DNA of 47,772 bases from an uncultured Silvanigrella sp. Lineage in GTDB: Bacteria > Bdellovibrionota_B > Oligoflexia > Silvanigrellales > Silvanigrellaceae. The translations under genes and the position numbers were made by a program. Positions 42,356 through 47,772 of this stretch are shown here, one piece after another (position 1 is the first letter of the stretch; each line of letters begins with the position of its first letter). The stretch covers positions 1 to 47,772 of the forward strand of contig CAIZES010000200.1 of assembly GCA_903932045.1 (NCBI GenBank). Direction: 5' to 3'. A model generated the notes under the pieces. That model was given only the letters and a program-made list of their open reading frames with translations. It was not told the DNA's origin and made no database searches.

Positions 42356-44887
42356 CTAGTTCTCAATAAAGGCGCGCAGCTTCTTGGAACGACACGGATG
42401 ACGCAGTTTTCGAAGTGCTTTGGCCTCAATTTGACGAATACGCTCACGCGTAACGTCGAAACTCTGACCGACTTCTTCCAGTGTGTGATCTGTTTTCTCA
42501 CCAACGCCAAATCGCATGCGGAGAACTTTTTCCTCTCTCGGCGTGAGAGTGGCCAACACCTTTCGAGTTTGATCCGAAAGACTCTGACTCGACACCACAT
42601 CAACTGGAGCTCCGCGTGTCTTGTCTTCTAAGAAATCGCCGTAGTGATTGTCTTCCTCTTCACCGATCGGGGCTTCAAGAGAAATCGGTTCACGAGCAAT
42701 CTTCATGACTTTTCGCACCTTCTCGATACTCATATCCATTCGCTGCGCAATTTCTTCAGGTGTGGGTTCACGCCCCATTTCTTGGAGAAGATAGCGACTT
42801 GTTCGAACCATCTTATTAATGGTTTCAATCATATGAACCGGAATACGAATCGTTCTTGCCTGGTCTGCAATTGCGCGAGTTATTGCCTGCCGAATCCACC
42901 AAGTCGCATATGTGCTAAACTTGTACCCTCGGCGATACTCAAATTTCTCCACCGCTTTCATCAAGCCAATATTGCCTTCCTGAATGAGATCAAGAAACTG
43001 CAAACCGCGATTCATATATTTCTTGGCGATAGATACCACCAAACGAAGATTAGCCTCCACAAGCTCACGCTTTGCGTCTTCAACCTGACGATTCGTTGAA
43101 CTCACAAGCTGATACATTCGAGGAATATCTTTTCGACTCAAACGGCAGGCTTCTTCACTCGAAGCAACCACAGATTGCGCCTGAACAACCGCACGTTTGC
43201 ATGCGTCCCATTCTTTTTCAGACAAAAAATTCACTTCAATCGGGCGAGGCGCATCAGCCTGAGCGTAAGAATGAAGGCGCCCCTCATCCATGCGCGTACG
43301 ATATCGAACCCTAGAAAGCTCCTTCTCACTATCTGAAACAACCTTTGCATGATGATCGAGCTCGGCAACTATCTGCTGAATGATACGCCGATTAATGTTA
43401 ATTTCTTTTACAATTTCAAACATATGATGCCGGGCATTCGTCAAAATTTCCCTATCCCCTGCAGGCATTTTGTCATTGGAAAGATAATCGTACTTTGCTA
43501 GGACGGTATTCGCAGTCTTAGCTTGCTCCAACAAAGACTCAACTAGCGCACGAACCCTTTGTGAATGCCCTTCATCAGCGGCTTGGTCCTGTTCATCATC
43601 AAAACCCTTAACCAGGTTCTTTGCCTTGATTGTACCTTCCAGAAACTTCACACCCACGTCAGAAATATGCTTAACGCCTATATGAAGATTCACTAGTAGT
43701 TCAAGAAGCTTATTCTCCTCTGCCTCAATTTTTTTTGCGATTTCCACTTCACCATCGCGAGACAACAAAGCAACTTGTCCCATTTTTCGCAAGTAAATGC
43801 GAACGGGATCATTACTCCGCCCAAGAGAATCATCAAAATCATCGTCTTCTGCAGCTTCCGTCCCAAAATCTTCAGCTGCCAAGAAATCGTCGTCAGGCAT
43901 GACGGAAGGCTCTTCGGAATCAAGATCCCCTTCGACACCGAGATCATCTAGTTCATCGGTATCAGCTCCTCCTTCCCCCTCCTCATTTTCCCCCTCAGCG
44001 GCATCGTCTCCTTCTTCACGCGTTTTGCGCTTTTCAGACCCTTTCTTTCCAGAAGAATTCTTCTTGGCCAAAGTATCCTCGGCGCTGGCACCCGCCTTAG
44101 TTACCTTTGCATCCGAAGATTCAGATTCCTTGGCACTCTTATCCTTTTCCGAAAGCTCGGGAGCCCTTTTCGGTCCTACCGATGCAGCTTGAGATTTTCC
44201 TCCAGCAACAACCTTCTGAGAAAGGTCCGGAACCTGAGACTTCAGCTGTGGAGCAACTTCTTTCCGAGGAGGCACACTCTTAGCCGTTGATGGCTTTTCT
44301 TGCACAGTCGACTTGGTCGACTTCCCCTTCAGTTGCAAATGATCCCCGGCTGGCTTCACTTTTAATTTAGAATCCGAAATTGCGGGAATCTGCTTCTTAG
44401 GTGGTTCTAGCGCGGCCTTTGCGGCATCTTTCACATCAGCTGGAAATGACTTCTTCTGTATATTTTGTTGCGCCGCGCCGGTCCGACCTTTCGCTACGAC
44501 TGGAGAAGCCACTTTTTCTAGCAGCTTTCCCTGAACAGCCAAAGAAGGTTTTTGGATTGCCGTTGGTGACACTTTTTTCACGGGTGTCGCAGCAGAAACC
44601 GATGGCTTACTCGGAGGCAAAGCTTGCGCTTTCTTAGAATTGGGCGGTTGCACAGGCTTCGCAATAGGTTTGTTTTCAGGCTTTGACACCTTTGGTTGTT
44701 CAGGTTTCTTGGAAGCTACGGGTATTGTCTTCGAGTTCTGCTGAATTCTCTTAGGATCCGGCTTGCTCGAATGCACTTTCTTCGGCTCCACTTTTTTCGA
44801 TGGCGCAGGTTTCGCCTTCATTTTCTGACTTGTCTTAGAAGCCGCAGGTTTTTTGCCCTTGGTTCCTGATGAACGCGAAGAAGCCAT
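42356..44887 (-). CDS. rpoD: Primary sigma factor RpoD with a long disordered N-terminus
   Basis: 843 residues from the ATG seven bases after GGAGG. The conserved sigma-70 part starts near residue 365: region 1.2 ([30 protein letters not shown]), a non-conserved insert, then region 2 with [58 protein letters not shown] read in order, region 3 ([14 protein letters not shown]) and region 4.2 ([29 protein letters not shown]) near the C-terminus. The first 290 residues are Lys/Pro/Ala/Ser-rich, then turn strongly acidic (about 290-360). A recognisable region 1.1 is not seen. Third gene of rpsU-dnaG-rpoD. Confidence 0.96.
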   Translation of the reverse strand: MASSRSSGTKGKKPAASKTSQKMKAKPAPSKKVEPKKVHSSKPDPKRIQQNSKTIPVASKKPEQPKVSKPENKPIAKPVQPPNSKKAQALPPSKPSVSAATPVKKVSPTAIQKPSLAVQGKLLEKVASPVVAKGRTGAAQQNIQKKSFPADVKDAAKAALEPPKKQIPAISDSKLKVKPAGDHLQLKGKSTKSTVQEKPSTAKSVPPRKEVAPQLKSQVPDLSQKVVAGGKSQAASVGPKRAPELSEKDKSAKESESSDAKVTKAGASAEDTLAKKNSSGKKGSEKRKTREEGDDAAEGENEEGEGGADTDELDDLGVEGDLDSEEPSVMPDDDFLAAEDFGTEAAEDDDFDDSLGRSNDPVRIYLRKMGQVALLSRDGEVEIAKKIEAEENKLLELLVNLHIGVKHISDVGVKFLEGTIKAKNLVKGFDDEQDQAADEGHSQRVRALVESLLEQAKTANTVLAKYDYLSNDKMPAGDREILTNARHHMFEIVKEININRRIIQQIVAELDHHAKVVSDSEKELSRVRYRTRMDEGRLHSYAQADAPRPIEVNFLSEKEWDACKRAVVQAQSVVASSEEACRLSRKDIPRMYQLVSSTNRQVEDAKRELVEANLRLVVSIAKKYMNRGLQFLDLIQEGNIGLMKAVEKFEYRRGYKFSTYATWWIRQAITRAIADQARTIRIPVHMIETINKMVRTSRYLLQEMGREPTPEEIAQRMDMSIEKVRKVMKIAREPISLEAPIGEEEDNHYGDFLEDKTRGAPVDVVSSQSLSDQTRKVLATLTPREEKVLRMRFGVGEKTDHTLEEVGQSFDVTRERIRQIEAKALRKLRHPCRSKKLRAFIEN

Positions 44888-44931
44888 TTTTCTTCCTCCA
44901 ACCAAAATCGTTGAGATCGCCCTAAAGGGTC

Positions 44932-44961
44932 CTTATCCAAAAAGACTCAAGGGGTTGTCAA
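44932..44961 (-). promoter_or_regulatory. Putative internal promoter of rpoD
   Basis: TTGACA (44961-44956, perfect -35), 18-bp spacer, GATAAG (44937-44932). It lies in the 106-bp dnaG-rpoD gap, 45 bp before the rpoD ATG. An imperfect palindrome CCCTAAAGGG sits near the predicted start. E. coli rpoD also has an internal promoter, within dnaG. Confidence 0.5.
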
Positions 44962-44993
44962 GTCCCCGAAGCATCGAAAACACTTGTACCACT

Positions 44994-46946
44994 TCAACTC
45001 AACTTCCCCAAGAGTTTTGCTCTCTGACATTTCTGCCGAATCTCCGCCATAATATGGGTCAGATACTGAAGAAGAGATCCTCGCTTTAGCGACATTTGGA
45101 CATCCTGAATACAAAAATTGATATAACTAGCATTCTGCAAGGTTAGTACATCCTTGCTAGAATTCAAACTTATTCGCTCTTTTGAACTTGGTCGAGGCCA
45201 CGCCTTTAGACCAAATTCCTCTAGATAACCAAAATCACCCTTCATCAACGCTACCAAAGCTTGTAGAGCGGGTGGACCCTTCAGAAACTCCGAAAAAGGA
45301 AGATCACATGGCGATATCTCCACACACTTTTCCCGCAACAATTTACAGATGTAAGAAACAAGCTCTACCGTATCTGAAGCCATAATCTCCATCTTGGAAG
45401 CATCTTCTACCAATCCATCCGCAAAGAAGGTCCCCTCAAGCGCAGACATATCTCCACCATCTCGAATAACTGGAAGACACAGTAAAGCAACAACCAGCTT
45501 AATCTCCACCGTCCCACCAACACGCCAGCGAATCAAGTTTAGAGCATCTTCGCTAGAGGGGTCATTAGCAAGGACAACCTGTGACGAAGACCTAGCAACA
45601 TAATGGCTAACCTCTCCCGTCCCGCCATCAAGGGCGTGCCCGAGTCTGGGTAGCCCCGCAAGAACCGCCACCGATGACAATCCCAAAACCCTCGCCACTC
45701 CGCTTAATGCAACCTCTCGCTGCGCTGCATCGGGATTCTTTTCAAGCACCGGAAGTACCCGCTTGCGAACGGACCGAATCCACGCTTCGCGCGACCCCTG
45801 CTCCCCAGTCTTTGCCCAGTTCGTTACTTGCTCAATAAGTGGGGTGGCCGAACCCATCAATTCACGAAACGATTGCGCACCATGTTTCCGGACAAACTCA
45901 TCAGGATCTTTGCCATCACTAACACGTAAAAAAAGAAGTTCCAGAAGATTCATCGGATAAGCAACTTCAAACGCACGCTCGGCGGCCTTTTGCCCCGCAC
46001 TGTCCGAGTCGAAACAAAGAAATGCTCGACGAGCACTCTTTGACAAAAGCTTTACGTGCTCAGGCGTCATTGCCGTTCCAGCCACCGCCACAACATTTTC
46101 AATTCCAGCACTCGCCAACGACAACGCATCCATATATCCTTCAACAACTACAACGTCACCAGAACCAACAATCGCAGCACGAGCACGATCATAATTAAAA
46201 AGAACTCGCGATTTAGAATAGATAACCGTTTCACGTGGATTGATAAACTTGGGAATTTCCTTTCGGGAAACATCTTCAATTTTATAAACTCGACCACCAA
46301 AACCAATGGTTTGTCCTCGATCGTTCCGAATTGGAAACACAATTCGTCCACGAAAAAAATCGTATTTCCGCGTTTTATCTGCTGTCGTTGCAAGAAGTCC
46401 TGCATTCTCAAGATCCCGCAAATCCCAACCATTCTTTCTCGATAACTCCTCCAAAACTCCAAAACTAGGAGCCAATCCAAGACGCCAAACCTGACACAGA
46501 GCGTCCCCGAATCCCCTAGAAGCGAGGTATTTCCTAGCTTCCTCACCCTTTTCTGAAAACAAAAACTGATGATAATATTCACCCACAGCTTCGATGAGCT
46601 CCACACACCGGCGTTTCTCACTTAGAAGAGCCGCGGTTTTCTCGTCTTGTTCATCCGCAATGAGGACGGGAAAATTAAAACGCTCCGCGAGCGATACAAC
46701 CGCATCCCGAAAACTACTTCCAGAACGAAATCTCTCGTACTCAATTACGTCGCCGTGCTTTCCACAGCCATAGCAATGAAAATGATCTGCCCAAACATGA
46801 AAACTAGGAGTTGAATCGTTATGAAAAGGACAACGAGCGGAGTAATGATCACCCGAGCGTCTTAGCTCCATGTGTCCGCGCATGTACTCTTGGAGATCAA
46901 CCGTCTTCACGAGTTCTTGAACCACTGCCCCATTTAGACGAGACAT
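44994..46946 (-). CDS. dnaG: DNA primase
   Basis: 650 residues from the ATG at 46946. Makes RNA primers at the replication fork. The N-terminal zinc-binding domain has CPFHNDSTPSFHV and HCYGCGKHGDVI (about 39-70). The RNA polymerase/TOPRIM core includes GRIVFPIRNDRGQTIGFGGRV (about 205-225), VVVEGYMDALSLASAGIENVVA (about 265-286) and CFDSDSAGQKAAERAFE (about 312-328), with the TOPRIM acidic residues intact. The C-terminal helicase-binding third is divergent. It lies 57 bp after rpsU with a terminator in between and is followed by rpoD. Confidence 0.96.
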   Translation of the reverse strand: MSRLNGAVVQELVKTVDLQEYMRGHMELRRSGDHYSARCPFHNDSTPSFHVWADHFHCYGCGKHGDVIEYERFRSGSSFRDAVVSLAERFNFPVLIADEQDEKTAALLSEKRRCVELIEAVGEYYHQFLFSEKGEEARKYLASRGFGDALCQVWRLGLAPSFGVLEELSRKNGWDLRDLENAGLLATTADKTRKYDFFRGRIVFPIRNDRGQTIGFGGRVYKIEDVSRKEIPKFINPRETVIYSKSRVLFNYDRARAAIVGSGDVVVVEGYMDALSLASAGIENVVAVAGTAMTPEHVKLLSKSARRAFLCFDSDSAGQKAAERAFEVAYPMNLLELLFLRVSDGKDPDEFVRKHGAQSFRELMGSATPLIEQVTNWAKTGEQGSREAWIRSVRKRVLPVLEKNPDAAQREVALSGVARVLGLSSVAVLAGLPRLGHALDGGTGEVSHYVARSSSQVVLANDPSSEDALNLIRWRVGGTVEIKLVVALLCLPVIRDGGDMSALEGTFFADGLVEDASKMEIMASDTVELVSYICKLLREKCVEISPCDLPFSEFLKGPPALQALVALMKGDFGYLEEFGLKAWPRPSSKERISLNSSKDVLTLQNASYINFCIQDVQMSLKRGSLLQYLTHIMAEIRQKCQRAKLLGKLS

Positions 46947-46984
46947 CAGCAACACTCACAAAGTATTTTGAGTTTGAAAAATAG

Positions 46985-47021
46985 AGCCTAAAAAGATGGG
47001 GGATTATCCCACCATCTTTTT
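46985..47021 (-). terminator. Terminator between rpsU and dnaG, overlapping the rpsU stop
   Basis: AAAAAGATGG (46990-46999) pairs with CCATCTTTTT (47012-47021), extended by an inner GGGATTATCCC palindrome. On the minus strand it ends in TTTTTAGGC. The stem includes the last codons and TAA of rpsU, so translating ribosomes would interfere with it. E. coli has an equivalent rpsU-dnaG terminator that lowers primase levels. Confidence 0.72.
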
Positions 47022-47201
47022 CATTTTCTTGAGAGCCCGCTTGCGAGCCGCCATTCTCTTACGCTTAATCTTCACTGAGGGCTTCTCATAGTGCTCACGC
47101 TTGCGAATTTCTGAAAGAACCCCAGCCTTCTCGCACTGTTTCTTAAAGCGACGAAGAGCGCTTTCAAAAGTTTCACCTTCTTTAACTTTAACGTGTGGCA
47201 T
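47004..47201 (-). CDS. rpsU: Small ribosomal subunit protein bS21
   Basis: 65 residues, highly basic. [52 protein letters not shown] is the bS21 pattern in order. Preceded by a very strong GGGGGTGAT Shine-Dalgarno sequence. First gene of the rpsU-dnaG-rpoD macromolecular synthesis operon, which links translation, replication priming and transcription. Its downstream terminator explains how bS21 could be made in excess over primase. Confidence 0.95.
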   Translation of the reverse strand: MPHVKVKEGETFESALRRFKKQCEKAGVLSEIRKREHYEKPSVKIKRKRMAARKRALKKMKKMVG

Positions 47202-47639
47202 GTAATCACCCCCTTCCTAAACCAAATACAACCGCCAAACCGACGGGAAAAAGTAATAGCCGCAACGTGGCGACCGTTTCCCTCCTAACACAAAGGGTAC
47301 AAAAATTGCAAGGCGCTTCACTCCTTATCGAGTATCCAGACTCTCCCCACAAGAATGAACACGCTCTGTACAACCAGTCGTACAGAAGAATTGTATTTTA
47401 GAAAAAATCGGACCCGTCGGCCGTACTGAGTGGGACAAATTTCTAGAGGTCTACGCAAGAACCGTGGAAACACTGACTCCATTCGAGCTCAATCAGACTA
47501 CGAACTCGATAGTGCAAAAGAAAGAGACTCTTACAAATCACATCTAATGAGGGTGCTCCTCGTAGAAAAACTTGCAACGTGGAGCTCATAAGATAGCTGG
47601 CGAAAATTCGCTACGGCTCACAATGGGAAAGAAAAAAAA
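47202..47639. other. Gene-free leader between the rRNA operon end and rpsU
   Basis: No convincing gene or tRNA was found in this 438-bp stretch. It must hold the rpsU promoter(s), reading leftwards. The only clear structure is the palindrome described at 47366-47395. The short ORF on the + strand at 47195-47401 has no family features and is rejected. Confidence 0.6.
47366..47395 (-). promoter_or_regulatory. Candidate -10 box with a 20-bp operator-like palindrome at the start site
   Basis: CTGTAC (47366-47371), 8-bp spacer, GTACAG (47380-47385). Just upstream in the minus direction is TACAAT (47395-47390), a good -10 box; the transcript would start inside the palindrome. No good -35 is seen. 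The site is 165 bp before rpsU. E. coli controls this operon partly through a LexA box; whether this palindrome is a LexA site is unknown. Confidence 0.4.
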
Positions 47640-47666
47640 GGCCACAGCATGCAAATGCTGTGGCCT
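47626..47666 (-). terminator. Terminator of the rRNA operon
   Basis: GGCCACAGCAT (47640-47650), loop GCAA, ATGCTGTGGCC (47655-47665): a perfect 11-bp GC-rich stem. On the minus strand it is followed by CTTTTTTTTCTTTC. It lies just after the 5S gene. Confidence 0.93.
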
Positions 47667-47673
47667 AAATTAG

Positions 47674-47772
47674 AAGGTTGCACCGTGCTACTCTCCCACA
47701 CCTAGAGGTGCAGTACCATCGCCGCAGGCGAGCTTGACTTCGGAGTTCGGAATGGGATCCGGTATTTCCCCG
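47674..47772 (-). rRNA. rrf: 5S ribosomal RNA (3' part; 5' end outside the window)
   Basis: The reverse complement contains the conserved 5S segments CCCATTCCGAACTC, GAAGT, GCGCC-type helix (here GCCTGCGGCGATGGTACTG) and GTGGGAGAGTAG near the 3' end. About the first 15-20 bases are cut off at the window edge. The 3' end is placed within a few bases. The rRNA operon therefore runs leftwards into the rpsU operon. Confidence 0.93.

Noticed and set aside
43797-44192. Plus-strand Ser-rich 131-codon ORF
   Set aside because: Antisense to the acidic part of rpoD; the Ser/Pro richness mirrors Glu/Asp and Lys codons on the coding strand.
47366-47385. Classical LexA box
   Set aside because: E. coli LexA boxes are CTGT-N8-ACAG; here the CTGT and ACAG are 12 bases apart, so only an operator-like palindrome is claimed.
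47195-47401. Plus-strand 68-codon ORF upstream of rpsU
   Set aside because: Starts inside the rpsU start region on the other strand; no family pattern or ribosome binding site.
47202-47639. tRNA gene between 5S rRNA and rpsU
   Set aside because: No T-loop GGTTCGAATCC-like element or matching acceptor stem was seen on either strand, here or elsewhere in the window.

Overview
The window reads as a chromosomal core-gene region of a Gram-negative bacterium of moderate G+C. It has Pal, many lipobox lipoproteins, a zinc-type bL31, PilZ and cyclic-nucleotide-binding regulators, and an rpsU-dnaG-rpoD operon. Gene content and order (acpP/rpiB/glyA/nrdR; rimP/nusA/L7Ae-like/infB/rbfA/truB; rpmE/prfA/prmC) suggest a former 'deltaproteobacterial' or Bdellovibrionota-like lineage. 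That placement is an inference; no marker could be searched.

Layout. 1-876: a decayed region with a probable Rpn/DUF4351-type remnant and two small uncertain ORFs. 877-2751 (-): an ECF sigma factor, a membrane anti-sigma-like protein and a Spy-like periplasmic protein. 2889-5611 (-): mutT-aroA-aroC. 5936-7779 (-): an unknown lipoprotein and a pseudo-receiver/PilZ protein. 8045-10672 (+): scpB, rpsB, tsf. 10800-12534 (-): frr and a cNMP-binding protein. 12633-14674 (+): a receiver-TPR protein and a small helical protein. 14849-19684 (+): four overlapping or tightly spaced lipoprotein genes, three sharing a cysteine-bearing domain; this is the least explained block and the best candidate for an undescribed system. 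19821-23128: pal (-), rplY-pth (+), an unknown gene (-). 23177-25883 (-): acpP, rpiB, glyA (split by a one-base frameshift), nrdR. 26085-27251 (+): glycerate kinase. 27192-39321 (-): a long translation/transcription run, rho-rimP-nusA-L7Ae-like, then infB-rbfA-truB, rpmE, prfA-prmC. 39636-42326 (+): a degenerate hybrid histidine kinase. 42356-47201 (-): rpsU-dnaG-rpoD. 47674-end (-): the 3' part of a 5S rRNA with its terminator.

Two themes stand out. First, short tandem repeats (10-27 bp units) are unusually common, both inside essential proteins (InfB, AroA, PrmC) and exactly at or just after stop codons. Second, the information-processing operons carry visible control elements: two hairpin-plus-U-tract elements just before infB, a terminator between rpsU and dnaG, a TTGACA promoter before rpoD, and a 20-bp palindrome upstream of rpsU. 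All promoter, operator and terminator calls come from reading the sequence by eye; no folding energies or database searches were run.
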